The notes: generated by a model from the sequence alone, not told the origin. Shown: positions 35,230 to 44,050, numbered from the stretch's first letter. The stretch is DNA of 64,000 nt from Variovorax sp. PAMC 28711 (GCF_001577265.1 NZ_CP014517.1:1541001-1605000), one strand, 5' to 3'. Numbers and translations: made by a program.

Positions 35230-36348
35230 ATGGCACTCGAACTCCGCTCCCTCCTTCAGCCCACCGGCGAACTCGAACTCTCTCTGGTCGAGGTGCCGAC
35301 ACCCGAGCCCACCGCCGACGAGGTGATCGTGCGCATGGAAGCCGCGCCGATCAACCCGTCCGACCTCGGCCTGCTGCTCGCCGCGGCCGACCTCTCGACG
35401 CTGAAGGCCGCGGGCACCGCCGCGCAGCCCGTCGTCACGGCCACCGTGCCCGAGCGCGTGCTCGCCGGCATGAAGGCGCGCCACGGCGAGTCGATGGCCG
35501 TGGGCAACGAAGGCGCCGGCGTGGTGGTCGAGGCCGGCGCGTCGCCCGCAGCGCAGGCGCTGCTGGGCAAGACGGTCTCGATGATCGGCGGCGCCATGTA
35601 CACGCAGATGCGCTGCATCCGCGCCGACCAGTGCATGCCGCTGCCCGCAGGCACGACGGCGGCCGAAGGCGCGTCGTGGTTCGTCAACCCGATGACCGCG
35701 CTCAGCATGGTCGAGACGATGCGGCGCGAAGGCCACAAGGCGCTGGTGCACACGGCAGCCGCATCCAACCTCGGCCAGATGCTCAACAAGATCTGCCTGA
35801 AAGACGGCATCGACCTGGTCAACATCGTGCGCAAGCCCGAGCAGGCCGCGCTCTTGAAATCGCTCGGTGCGAAGTACGTGGTCGACTCCAGTACGCCCAC
35901 CTTCGTGGAAGACCTGACCGCCGCGCTCGCCACCACCGGCGCGACGCTCGCGTTCGATGCGATCGGCGGCGGCAAGCTGGCCGGCCAGATCCTGAGCGCG
36001 ATGGAAGTCGCCATCAACCGCACCGCCAAGGAATACAGCCGCTACGGTTCTGCCGTGCACAAGCAGGTGTACCTCTACGGCAGCCTCGACCGCAGCAACA
36101 CCGAGATCGTGCGCAACATCGGCATGGCGTGGGGCGTGGGCGGCTGGCTGCTGTTCCCGTTCCTGCAGAAGATCGGTGCGGCCGATGTGCAGCGCCTGAA
36201 AGACCGCGTGGCGTCGGAGCTCAAAACCACGTTCGCGAGCCACTACACGCGTGAGGTGTCACTGGCCGAAGCGCTCACACTCGACGCCATCACCGTGTAC
36301 GGCAAGGCTGCCACAGGCGAGAAGTTCCTGATCAACCCGAGCAAGTGA
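35230..36348 (+). CDS. zinc-type alcohol dehydrogenase / quinone-oxidoreductase family protein
   Basis: A 372-residue medium-chain dehydrogenase. The GroES-like N-terminal half has VEVPTPEPTADEVIVRMEAAPINPSDLG and VGNEGAGVVVEAG; the nucleotide-binding half has ALVHTAAASNLGQMLNKICLKDG and FDAIGGGKLAGQI. The usual AAAGGVG loop is altered to AAASNLG, and no structural zinc cysteines are seen, so it belongs to the zinc-free group. The reaction is not predictable beyond NAD(P)H-dependent reduction. The ATG at 35230 is preferred over the TTG at 35197. It is divergent from the glycosyltransferase gene. Confidence 0.85.
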   Translation: MALELRSLLQPTGELELSLVEVPTPEPTADEVIVRMEAAPINPSDLGLLLAAADLSTLKAAGTAAQPVVTATVPERVLAGMKARHGESMAVGNEGAGVVVEAGASPAAQALLGKTVSMIGGAMYTQMRCIRADQCMPLPAGTTAAEGASWFVNPMTALSMVETMRREGHKALVHTAAASNLGQMLNKICLKDGIDLVNIVRKPEQAALLKSLGAKYVVDSSTPTFVEDLTAALATTGATLAFDAIGGGKLAGQILSAMEVAINRTAKEYSRYGSAVHKQVYLYGSLDRSNTEIVRNIGMAWGVGGWLLFPFLQKIGAADVQRLKDRVASELKTTFASHYTREVSLAEALTLDAITVYGKAATGEKFLINPSK

Positions 36349-36349
36349 C

Positions 36350-36547
36350 GTGAACGCGGAACAGGTACGGCAGTTGCGCGCGGTCGGCTGCGCGATCGGT
36401 GGCGCCGCCCTGTTGTTCCTGGCGCATGCGCAGTACGGCGACTACGCGGCGCGTGGGGAGCACGCTGCGCTCCTGTGGTGCGCAGCGCTCGTCGTCGGCG
36501 CGCTCGGCGCTTTTGCCGGCGCCGTTTATTTGCGCTCGCGGCGCTGA
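36350..36547 (+). CDS. small two-helix membrane protein
   Basis: A 65-residue protein from GTG 36350, one base after the stop of the preceding dehydrogenase gene. It has two hydrophobic helices (about residues 12-26 and 40-58) and a positively charged C-terminus (RSRR), which by the positive-inside rule places both ends in the cytoplasm. The last 22 bases overlap the end of the convergent DUF2894 gene. The function is unknown. Confidence 0.5.
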   Translation: MNAEQVRQLRAVGCAIGGAALLFLAHAQYGDYAARGEHAALLWCAALVVGALGAFAGAVYLRSRR

Positions 36548-37074
36548 GGCGGCGCGGTCGTCTGGTCGAGCCAGAACAAGGTGTCGACGTACGACATGAA
36601 GCGGTGCAGGTATTCGGGCGACACATCGCGCATCAGCGTGAGCGACTGGTGCACGAGGTTGTGCGAGTTGAGCGGGCCCGCGTTGGTCGGCACCTTTTCC
36701 AGTGACTGGACCAGCCGCCGCTCGGCGCTGAGACGCGTCCACACGTTGCGGAACCAGGTCAGCGTCTGGCCCTCGGGTGCGGTCGGGCCGTCGCCGCGCA
36801 ACGCCGCCTGTTGTGCGATGTGCGCGCCGAGCGCGGAGAGCGCATGGCCGCCCTGCATCGGCGCCGCATCGGCGGGCGCGACGGCAGCGCCTTTGGCGCG
36901 GTGTGCCACGTCCTCGGCATAGGCCGCGAGCAACTGCGCCAGCCGCGCGTCGAGCAGCCTTCGCGCCTCGCCTTCGTGCGCGGCGCTGCGCCGCGCCAGC
37001 GCCTCGATCAGCCGGAAACGGACCGGGTTGACGCGGTGGTCGCCCCGGGCGCGCAGGGCCTCGATGTCACTCAC
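36526..37074 (-). CDS. DUF2894 family protein, accessory to MotAB/ZorAB-like locus
   Basis: A 182-residue soluble, Ala/Arg-rich, mostly helical protein. FRLIEALARRSAAHEGEARRLLDARL near the N-terminus and a C-terminal SHNLVHQSLTLMRDVSPEYLHRFMSYVDTLFWLDQ block fit DUF2894. The GTG start overlaps the end of the OmpA-like gene by eight bases. No transmembrane or signal segment is visible, so it should act in the cytoplasm. It is the last of four coupled genes. Its role is unknown; by position it may regulate or couple to the membrane complex. The family assignment is from memory of the cluster and should be checked. Confidence 0.75.
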   Translation of the reverse strand: MSDIEALRARGDHRVNPVRFRLIEALARRSAAHEGEARRLLDARLAQLLAAYAEDVAHRAKGAAVAPADAAPMQGGHALSALGAHIAQQAALRGDGPTAPEGQTLTWFRNVWTRLSAERRLVQSLEKVPTNAGPLNSHNLVHQSLTLMRDVSPEYLHRFMSYVDTLFWLDQTTAPPQRRERK

Positions 37075-37729
37075 GGTTTTTCTTCGCGGCCGCGTCCGCG
37101 CGCTTGGGCGTCGGCGCCATTTCGACACGGCGGTTCTTCGAGCGACCGTCCGCGTCGGCATTCGAGGCCACCGATTGCTCTGAACCGAAAGCAGCCGCGA
37201 ACACCGATGACGACGGCATGCCCTCGTCGATCAGCGCGCGGGTCACGGTCAGCGCGCGTTGGGCCGACAGCTCCCAGTTGTCGGCGAACGGCCGATTCCC
37301 GCCGCGCACCTGCCGGTCGTCGGTGAAGCCGCTCACCATGAGCATTTCGTCGCGCGCCTTCAGGTAGTCGACCAGCGGCGCCGCCAGCGACTTCAGCAAC
37401 TGCCGTCCTTCGGGCTGCAGCTCGGCCGAATTGAGCGCGAACAGCAGGTTGCCGCTGATGCCGATGCGCCCGTTGTCGAGCGTCACGCGGCCCGCGGCGA
37501 GCGGGCCGGCCAGCGCCTGCTCCAGCGTGCGCAAGCGCTGCGCCGCGGCCTGCCGCTGTTTCACTTCCGTTTCGAGTTTCGTCGCGAGTTCGAACTGCAT
37601 CGCGAGCACGCACACGAGGATGAGCACGAAGGCGCCGAGCAGGCCCGACATCAGGTCGCCGAACACCGCCCACACCGGCACGCTCGGCTCGATGCCGCCG
37701 TCGATGTCGTCTGTCAGTTCGCTCCTCAC
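37067..37729 (-). CDS. OmpA/MotB-like inner-membrane protein (ZorB-like)
   Basis: A 220-residue protein with one N-terminal transmembrane helix and a periplasmic OmpA C-terminal domain (about residues 85-215) that should bind peptidoglycan: NLLFALNSAELQPEGRQLL, FTDDRQV, WELSAQRALTVTRALI and RSKNRRVEM. The helix contains PVWAVFGDLMSGLLGAFVLILV; Asp 25 sits at the helix start just as the proton-carrying Asp of MotB (ALADLM) and ZorB. A coiled segment (residues 45-75) links helix and OmpA domain. The GTG overlaps the stop of the DUF802 gene (GTGA), so the two products are made together, as expected for a stator pair. Confidence 0.85.
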   Translation of the reverse strand: MRSELTDDIDGGIEPSVPVWAVFGDLMSGLLGAFVLILVCVLAMQFELATKLETEVKQRQAAAQRLRTLEQALAGPLAAGRVTLDNGRIGISGNLLFALNSAELQPEGRQLLKSLAAPLVDYLKARDEMLMVSGFTDDRQVRGGNRPFADNWELSAQRALTVTRALIDEGMPSSSVFAAAFGSEQSVASNADADGRSKNRRVEMAPTPKRADAAAKKNRE

Positions 37730-39723
37730 GCGTCGCTGCCCGCGAGTGCGCGCTGGCTGGCGATGCGCTGCAGGTCTTCCACGATCTGCTTTTGCGACAT
37801 CAGGCTGAGGTCGATCACCTCGCGCGCCTGCGCGACGTAATAAGCGAGCTGCTCGTCGCTGCGCGTCATCGACTGGCCGAGCGCCCCTTCGATGCGTTGC
37901 AGCTGCGCGCCCAGCTTGTCGTTCGACTGGCTGAACAGGTCGACGGCCGCACCGAACGCTTCTCCCAGGCTCGCCACTTCGACCGCACTGCCGGTCAGCT
38001 GCGCGGCCACGCCGGCCATCTTGCCGGTCTCGGCCTCGACCTGGTCGGTGAAGCGCGTGCCGACACGTTCCAGCAGTTCGGCCGATGCGCCGACCAGCGA
38101 ATCGATGGCCGCGCGTTGCGCTGTGGACGCGTGGTTGACCGCGTCGAGCAGCGTTTCCAGCGTGCCGAGAATGCGCGCGCGCTCGTCGAGCATCGCGTTG
38201 TCGCGCACCATGCTGTCCGAGAGCTTCTGGCGCAGTTCCGCGATCACTTCGGCGGCGGCGCGCGGCGCTTCCGATGCCGCCTGCATCAGCTGCGCGATCT
38301 CCGCGATCGTGTTCTTCGCATGCGTCTCGCTTTGCGCGGTGATCTCGCTGGCGGTGTTCGCCAGGGTGCGGGCGATGTCCTCCTGGCGGCTCGCAGCGTG
38401 CGTGCCGGCTTCTCGCCATTCCTTGCCCAGCGCGTCGGCCATGGCCTCCAGTGCGCCGGTCCATGCAGCCAGCCGTTGCTGGTCGTTGGCGGCGAGCTGC
38501 GTTTGCAGGTCGACGTGCGCGCGACTCACCGTGCCGGACAACGACGCCGTGGTGTGCGCGAGCCGTTCGGCCACGCCGTCGACCAATGCGGTCGCGCGCT
38601 GGTCGAAGGTCGTGTTGAAGCGGTCGAGCGATGCGCGCAGGTCCGACGACAGCGTTTTGCTCGTGCGCTCGTGGCCGGCGAGTGCGGTCTTCCAGAGATC
38701 GGCCACGGTGGTGGTGGTGGCTTCGAGCCGCGTCGACATCCCGTCGAGCTGGCGCTGCACGCCCGCGCCGATGGTGTCGTGCAAGCCGGCCGTTTCGCGT
38801 GCGATACCGGCCATCGTGGCTTCCACCACGGGCTGAATCGCCGCGCCGGCCAGGCGGGCGCTTTCGGTGAGGCTTTCGGTCAGCGAACGGCCGACCGAAT
38901 TGGCGAGACCTGTATAGGCCGCCTCGGCCTTGCCATGAAACGCGTCCTGGCTCGCGAGCAGCCGCTCGTTGAGCGCCTGGTGCTGGCGTTCCATCGCCGA
39001 CATCATGGTTTGCAGCCGATCGAGCAGCACGGGCATCGCTTCGCCCTGCTGCTGCAGCAGCTTGAAGGATTCTTCACGGCGATGGGCCGACGTGAAGGGC
39101 CGCAAGGTGGTGGCGATGCGCGTGTCGAGCGACTGCGCGGCCTGCAAGCGGTCGCGCCGGCACAACGCCGACACGAGCCCCAGCATGGCCGAGGCCGCGA
39201 CGCCCGCGAGCGAGGTGCCGAACGCCAGGCCGAGCCCCTTGACCGGCGCCGCGAGGGATGAGCGGATCGCCAGCAGGTCCGACGCGCTTTCCAGCGCGGT
39301 GCCGGTGCCGTTCAGCGTGACCACCATGCCGAGGAACGTGCCGAGCATGCCGAGCAGCACCAGCAGCCCGGTGAGGTACGGCGTCAGGGCCGGCCCCGGC
39401 AGGCCGACCCGTTCGCCCTCGATGCGCAGCCGCACCGCGTTGCGCAGGGACGGATGCAGGCGGTCGAGCCAGGCGCCCAAGGTGGTCGGCGTTTCCGGCA
39501 GGTCGGTGACGGCGCGCGTCAGCGTCGATGTCGCGTCGTGGAAGCGGCGCAATTCCAGCGCGCCCACGACATAAAAGGCGCCGATCAGCAGCGTCATGGC
39601 CAGTGCCAGCGTGTGGGTGCCGAGATAGCCGAAGGCGACCCAGCCGATGGCGACGAGGCCGACCCCGAAAGCGGCGATGGCGGTGATAGGGGTGCGAGGA
39701 GAGCGGGTCAGAGATCGGGTCAT
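37726..39723 (-). CDS. DUF802 membrane protein with MotA/TolQ-like core and long helical tail (ZorA-like)
   Basis: A 665-residue protein. Four hydrophobic helices are seen: about 14-32, 38-56, 114-136 and 163-187. The last two carry the proton-channel signature of MotA/TolQ/ExbB: YLTGLLVLLGMLGTFLGMVVTL and then GLGLAFGTSLAGVAASAMLGLV. From residue 190 to the end, about 475 residues are Ala/Gln/Thr/Glu-rich, predicted coiled coil with repeated W/L-x-x-A-L spacing that fits the DUF802 repeats. This is the plan of ZorA: a stator core with a long cytoplasmic tail. It starts at ATG 39723, overlapping the DUF3348 stop. The cellular role is not established. Confidence 0.83.
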   Translation of the reverse strand: MTRSLTRSPRTPITAIAAFGVGLVAIGWVAFGYLGTHTLALAMTLLIGAFYVVGALELRRFHDATSTLTRAVTDLPETPTTLGAWLDRLHPSLRNAVRLRIEGERVGLPGPALTPYLTGLLVLLGMLGTFLGMVVTLNGTGTALESASDLLAIRSSLAAPVKGLGLAFGTSLAGVAASAMLGLVSALCRRDRLQAAQSLDTRIATTLRPFTSAHRREESFKLLQQQGEAMPVLLDRLQTMMSAMERQHQALNERLLASQDAFHGKAEAAYTGLANSVGRSLTESLTESARLAGAAIQPVVEATMAGIARETAGLHDTIGAGVQRQLDGMSTRLEATTTTVADLWKTALAGHERTSKTLSSDLRASLDRFNTTFDQRATALVDGVAERLAHTTASLSGTVSRAHVDLQTQLAANDQQRLAAWTGALEAMADALGKEWREAGTHAASRQEDIARTLANTASEITAQSETHAKNTIAEIAQLMQAASEAPRAAAEVIAELRQKLSDSMVRDNAMLDERARILGTLETLLDAVNHASTAQRAAIDSLVGASAELLERVGTRFTDQVEAETGKMAGVAAQLTGSAVEVASLGEAFGAAVDLFSQSNDKLGAQLQRIEGALGQSMTRSDEQLAYYVAQAREVIDLSLMSQKQIVEDLQRIASQRALAGSDA

Positions 39724-40382
39724 GGGCGGTCGGGTGAGCCGGTGCGAAGGGCTTCGAGCAGCGCTTCGACGGGTTGAAATCGGATGTCCAGTTCGGCGAG
39801 CAACACGCTGTGCATGTCCTTGCCGAACGCGCGATCGTCTGGCGTTTCGGCTTCGCGCAGACGCTTGAAATGCTTCTCCAGCAGGCCGGGCACGGTGGCG
39901 AGCAACCGATGCTCCTGCGCGCCAAGCACCTGCTCCATCACCGCGTCCACCGCCGCCAGCCGGGCCATCGCGGGCGAGCGGGTCGCCAGCGTTTCCCGCA
40001 GCCGGCCGCGCAGCGGGCCGATGCTGGCCACCATGGCCTGCTGTCGTGCGAGATAGCGTCGGCGGTATGCGGAGAACGCGGCCGCGGCGTCGTTGGAGGC
40101 ACTTCGCATGTCTTCGGCGATGGCCGCGGTTTGCGCGCTTTTCACGCGCTCGGCCTGGACGTCCTCGATGTGCGACGGCGCTGGCCCGGAAGACGGCGGT
40201 GCCGGCAGGGACACGCTGTTCAGCGCTGCCGAGAGCGAGATGGCATCGGTCCAGCCGACCCATTGACTCAGCCGGTCCGCGAAAGCCTGTTTGGATTCGG
40301 GGGCGTCGGCATCGGTCAGCCGAGCGAGCAGTCGAGCGAGCGTCGAGCCGGGAATCCCTGTACGCCGTGACACTTGCACCAT
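39720..40382 (-). CDS. DUF3348 family protein, first gene of the MotAB/ZorAB-like locus
   Basis: A 220-residue cytoplasmic protein starting at ATG 40382. The N-terminus (TGIPGSTLARLLARLTDADAPESKQAFADRLSQWVGWTDAISLSAAL) and the central SAYRRRYLARQQAM helix fit DUF3348. The C-terminal part is helical with charged patches (LEKHFKRLREAE, LLAELDIRFQPVEALLEALR). There is no signal or membrane segment. It leads four genes joined by overlaps (ATGA to the DUF802 gene) and begins 35 bases after the kdpE stop. The role is unknown; family membership is judged by eye. Confidence 0.75.
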   Translation of the reverse strand: MVQVSRRTGIPGSTLARLLARLTDADAPESKQAFADRLSQWVGWTDAISLSAALNSVSLPAPPSSGPAPSHIEDVQAERVKSAQTAAIAEDMRSASNDAAAAFSAYRRRYLARQQAMVASIGPLRGRLRETLATRSPAMARLAAVDAVMEQVLGAQEHRLLATVPGLLEKHFKRLREAETPDDRAFGKDMHSVLLAELDIRFQPVEALLEALRTGSPDRP

Positions 40383-40417
40383 ACCGCCAGAGCGAAAAAC
40401 CTCGCAGTCTACACCGC

Positions 40418-41119
40418 TCAAATCACCAGCCGATACCCCACCGCCGTCTCTGTCAACAAGTGTTTCGGCTGCGCCGGATCGGCTTCCAGCTTCTGCCGCA
40501 GATGGCCCATGTAGATGCGCAGGTAGTGGCTCTGTTCCGAATGCGACGGACCCCACACCTCGCGCAGCAGCTGGCGTTGTGTGAGCACGCGGCCGGCGTT
40601 GGCGACCAGAACCGACAGCAGCCGGTATTCGGTCGGCGTGAGATGCACCTCGGCGCCGGCGCGGCGCACCAGCCGGGCCGCGCGGTCCAGCTCGATCTCG
40701 CCGAAGCGGAACACGGCCTCGGGTTCGGCGCCCGCCTCGCCACCGCCCGCTGCGCGCGGGCGGCGCAGGTTGGCGCGCACACGGGCCAGCAGCTCGCCGG
40801 TGCCGAAGGGTTTGGTGAGGTAGTCGTCGGCGCCGGCATCGAGCGCGGCGATCTTGTCAGCCTCGTCGCTGCGGGCGGACAACACGATGATCGGCACCGC
40901 CGACCAGCCACGCACGTCGCGGATCAGCGTCACGCCGTCGCCGTCGGGCAGGCCGAGGTCGAGCACCAGCAAGTCGGGCTGCCGCGTGCCGGCCGCGGCG
41001 AGCCCATCGCGCAGGTTGCCGGCCTCGTGCACCTGCCAGCCCTCGGCCTCGAGCGCGCCGCGCACGAAGCGGCGGATCTGCGGTTCGTCTTCGATGACGA
41101 TGGCGGTGGGTTGGGGCAT
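40418..41119 (-). CDS. kdpE: KdpE, potassium-responsive response regulator
   Basis: A 233-residue OmpR-family activator of the kdp operon. The receiver domain shows AIVIEDEPQIRRFVRGAL, the phosphoacceptor Asp in LLVLDLGLPDGDG, and YLTKPFGTGELLARVRANLRR; the winged helix has LTPTEYRLLSVLVANAGRVLTQRQLLREVWG and SHYLRIYMGHLRQKLE, both close to E. coli KdpE (225 residues). It is the last gene of the kdp set, seven bases after kdpD. A site fitting its recognition pattern lies upstream of the operon at 49179-49195. Confidence 0.97.
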   Translation of the reverse strand: MPQPTAIVIEDEPQIRRFVRGALEAEGWQVHEAGNLRDGLAAAGTRQPDLLVLDLGLPDGDGVTLIRDVRGWSAVPIIVLSARSDEADKIAALDAGADDYLTKPFGTGELLARVRANLRRPRAAGGGEAGAEPEAVFRFGEIELDRAARLVRRAGAEVHLTPTEYRLLSVLVANAGRVLTQRQLLREVWGPSHSEQSHYLRIYMGHLRQKLEADPAQPKHLLTETAVGYRLVI

Positions 41120-41126
41120 GGCGGAT

Positions 41127-43853
41127 TCAGACGTTGGCGATGTCGGCGGCAGGTTCGGCCGGCGGCGCGCGACGCGGCAGCGTGACGGTGAATTCTGCGC
41201 CGCCGCCCGGTGCATTGGCGGTCGTGATGTCGCCACCGTGCGCGCTCACCACCGCCTTGCAGATCGCCAGACCCAGCCCCACGCCCGGCGTGGCCGATTC
41301 GGCCTCGCCGCGCGTGAACTTGTCGAACAGCGTGTGCTCGCGGCCGTGCAGCGCCGTCGGCAGGCCCGGCCCGTGGTCGCGTACCGTGAGCCGCAACGCC
41401 GACGGCGTGACGCTGGCGCCCACGACCACCGGCGGCGCGCCGTACTTGGCGGCGTTTTCGAGCAGGTTGACCAGCACACGCTCGATCAGCACCGCATCGA
41501 ACTCGACCAGCGGGAGGTCGGATGCCAACGCCGTCGTCACCTTGCCCTCGCCCAACGCGGGGCGGGCTGCGCGGATGGCCGAGCCGACCACTTCCTCGAC
41601 CGACTGCCAGTCGCGCCGCAAATTCACCGTGCCGCCGTTGGCCTCGAGCCGCGCCATGTCGAGCAGGTTGTTGACCAGTGCATTGAGCTGGCGGGCCTGC
41701 GCCACGATGGCCTGCGCCGCTGCCGCATGCTCGGCCGGCGGCAGCGTCTGCAGCGACTCGGCCAGGGCGATGAGCGCAGTGAGCGGTGTGCGCACGTCGT
41801 GCGAGATCGCGCCGAGCAGCGCGTTGCGCAGCCGTTCGGACTCCATTTCGACCACCGCGCCTTGCGCCACATCGACGTAGTGCACGCGCTCCAGGGCGAT
41901 CGCGATCTGCCGCGCCAGCGTGTCGAGCTGTTGCGCCTGCTCCGGAATCAGCAGCCAGCGCGGCTGGGCCGGCACCAGCGCAAGCACGCCGCGCACGCGC
42001 ATCGGCGCCTTCAGCGGCACGTAATGCCATGGCTGCGCAGCGAGTGTCGCGGTGGCGAGGCCCGCCGGCTGGCCGTGGCGAAAGGCCCAGTCGGCCACGC
42101 TGGGATCGAAGCCGGCAGGCGCCGACGCGGGCGGCACCAGCTGATCGGCCGCGTTGGTGACGAGCACCAGTGCATGACCGCCGAAATGCCCTTCCACCGC
42201 CGATGCGCCGATGGCCGTGACCTGTGCCGCCTCGAGCGCTGCAGACAGCTCGCGCGTGAGTTCGAACAGCGACTGGGCCCGCCGCTCGCGGCTCGTCGAC
42301 ACGCCCACTGCGAAACGCAGACCCGCCGTGAGCTGGCCGACCAGCAGGCCGACACCGAGCATCACGACGAAGGTGACGATGTACTGGGCATCGCTGACAG
42401 TGAAAGACAGCTTTGGCGGCACGAAGAAATAGTCGAAAGCCGCGACGTTGACGAGCGCCGAGAACGCCGCCGGCCCACGGTCGAAACGCACCGCGACGCC
42501 CACCACGCCGAGCAGGAACAGCATGACGATGTTGGCCAGCTCGAGCACGCCCGCGAGCGGCGTCGCGAGCAGCGTGACCCCCACGCACACGGCCGCTGCC
42601 CAGACGTAGCCGGGCCAGCGCGCACGCTGTCGGACGGTGTCGTCGTCGTCCGCACGCAGCGGCCCGAGCGGCGCGCGCGCCAGTCGACGCGAGCTGTCGG
42701 CGTGCGCAGCTTCGACGATGTCGAGCGCGGGTGCCTGTTGCGCGAGCAAGTGCGCGAGACGCGCCCGCGGGAAGGCGCGGCGCCAGCCGGTGGCGGGCGC
42801 CGCGCGGCCGATCACCAGCACCGCGCAGTTCAGGCGCTGCGCCTGGGCCGCGAGCTGCTGCGCGACGTCGGCGCCGGTGAGCACCGCGGTGTCGGCGCCG
42901 AGCTCTTCGGCCAGCTTGAGCACGGCAAGGATGCGGTCGCGCTGCGTCGACGTGAGCCGTTGCAGCGGCGGCGTTTCGACATACGCCGCATACCAGCGCA
43001 CGTTCAGCTGACCGGCGAGCCGCGCTGCGGTGCGCACCGTCTGGGCCGCGTCTTCATGCGGGCCGACGCACGCCAGGATCGCGCCCGAGGTGTTCCAGGC
43101 CTGCAGCGCGCCGGCGCCGGACTGCTCGACGCGCCAGCCGCGCATGTCGTCTTCCACATGCTCGGCGGTGCGGCGCAGCGCGATCTCGCGCAGCGCCATG
43201 AGGTTGCCCTTGCGAAAGAAGTTCTGCGCGGCGCGCTCGGCCTGATGCGGCACGTAGACCTTGCCGGCCGCGAGCCGCGCGGTGAGTTCGTCGGGCGTGA
43301 CGTCGACCAGCACCACCTCGTCGGCCTCGTCGAGCACCGCGTCGGGCACCGTCTCGTGCACGCGCACGCCCGTGATCGCGCCGACGGTGCCGTTGAGGCT
43401 TTCGAGGTGCTGCACGTTGAGCGCCGACCAGACTTCGATGCCCGACCCCAGCAGCTCTTCGACGTCCTGCCAGCGCTTGGCGTGGCGCGAACCGGGCGCG
43501 TTGGTGTGCGCGAGCTCATCGACCAGCAAGATGGTCGGGCGGCGCGCGAGTGCGGCGTCCAGATCGAATTCCGGCAGGCTCCGGTCGCGATAGGGCAGCT
43601 GCCGCAGCGGCAGCTGTTCGAGACCGGTGAGCAGCGCCGCCGTTTCGCTGCGGCCGTGGGTTTCGACCACGCCGATCAGCACGTTGCGGCCCGCGGCGCG
43701 CTCGCGCTGGGCCGCGCTCAGCATCGCCCAGGTCTTGCCGACGCCGGCACTCGCGCCGAAGTAGATGCGCAGCTTGCCGCGCAACGCGCGCGCCTCGTCA
43801 CTGCGCAACTGGGCAATCAGCGCATCGGGATCGGGACGGGCGACATCGTTCAT
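41127..43853 (-). CDS. kdpD: KdpD, potassium/turgor sensor histidine kinase
   Basis: A 908-residue inner-membrane sensor kinase. The N-terminal KdpD domain has the Walker A loop GASAGVGKT (residues 33-41) and ILLVDELAHTNAPGSRHAKRWQDV; a UspA-like domain follows (about 255-370, GADTAVLTGADVAQQLAAQAQRL). Four clustered transmembrane helices lie near 400-500, then a GAF-like region, and the kinase core with H-box ISHDVRTPLTALIALAESL, N-box LVNLLENAAKYG and DHGPGLPT plus GVGLGLAICKAV. The length is close to E. coli KdpD (894). It phosphorylates KdpE under low potassium or osmotic stress. Confidence 0.97.
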   Translation of the reverse strand: MNDVARPDPDALIAQLRSDEARALRGKLRIYFGASAGVGKTWAMLSAAQRERAAGRNVLIGVVETHGRSETAALLTGLEQLPLRQLPYRDRSLPEFDLDAALARRPTILLVDELAHTNAPGSRHAKRWQDVEELLGSGIEVWSALNVQHLESLNGTVGAITGVRVHETVPDAVLDEADEVVLVDVTPDELTARLAAGKVYVPHQAERAAQNFFRKGNLMALREIALRRTAEHVEDDMRGWRVEQSGAGALQAWNTSGAILACVGPHEDAAQTVRTAARLAGQLNVRWYAAYVETPPLQRLTSTQRDRILAVLKLAEELGADTAVLTGADVAQQLAAQAQRLNCAVLVIGRAAPATGWRRAFPRARLAHLLAQQAPALDIVEAAHADSSRRLARAPLGPLRADDDDTVRQRARWPGYVWAAAVCVGVTLLATPLAGVLELANIVMLFLLGVVGVAVRFDRGPAAFSALVNVAAFDYFFVPPKLSFTVSDAQYIVTFVVMLGVGLLVGQLTAGLRFAVGVSTSRERRAQSLFELTRELSAALEAAQVTAIGASAVEGHFGGHALVLVTNAADQLVPPASAPAGFDPSVADWAFRHGQPAGLATATLAAQPWHYVPLKAPMRVRGVLALVPAQPRWLLIPEQAQQLDTLARQIAIALERVHYVDVAQGAVVEMESERLRNALLGAISHDVRTPLTALIALAESLQTLPPAEHAAAAQAIVAQARQLNALVNNLLDMARLEANGGTVNLRRDWQSVEEVVGSAIRAARPALGEGKVTTALASDLPLVEFDAVLIERVLVNLLENAAKYGAPPVVVGASVTPSALRLTVRDHGPGLPTALHGREHTLFDKFTRGEAESATPGVGLGLAICKAVVSAHGGDITTANAPGGGAEFTVTLPRRAPPAEPAADIANV

Positions 43854-43870
43854 GGCGAGGTGCCGGCAGG

Positions 43871-44050
43871 TTAGCGCATGGGCCGGTCGCCGCGCGGCGG
43901 GCGATCGCCGTGAGGGTCGCCTCGGTCGCGATCCCGTTCGTGGCCATGCGGATGGCGACGCGCGGTGCGCGACAGCACGAACCAGCAGAACAGGAGCGGC
44001 AGGAACAGCACTGCGAGCGCCAGCAACGCGTGAAGAAGGTCAGTTCCCAT
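43871..44050 (-). CDS. 59-residue membrane microprotein within the kdp operon
   Basis: A complete small gene, ATG 44050 to TAA 43871. The first half is a single strongly hydrophobic helix (LLHALLALAVLFLPLLFCWFVL), and the second half is a polar tail rich in His, Asp and Arg (HPHGHERDRDRG, then DPHGDRPPRGDRP). The tail may bind metal or lipid headgroups. It overlaps the end of the 115-residue gene by 11 bases and ends 17 bases before kdpD. No family is recognised. Its place suggests a small regulator of KdpD or of the pump; this is inference. Confidence 0.6.
   Translation of the reverse strand: MGTDLLHALLALAVLFLPLLFCWFVLSRTARRHPHGHERDRDRGDPHGDRPPRGDRPMR

Noticed and set aside
36526..40382. 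Calling the DUF802 locus a canonical Zorya defence system.
   Set aside because: The ZorA/ZorB-like pair is plausible, but no ZorC, ZorD or ZorE-type gene, helicase or nuclease is present, and the neighbourhood is housekeeping rather than a defence island.
40854..43874. A 1006-codon open frame antisense to kdpD.
   Set aside because: It is the mirror of a complete KdpD gene in GC-rich DNA; the product is Arg/His/Gln-rich low complexity without any domain.
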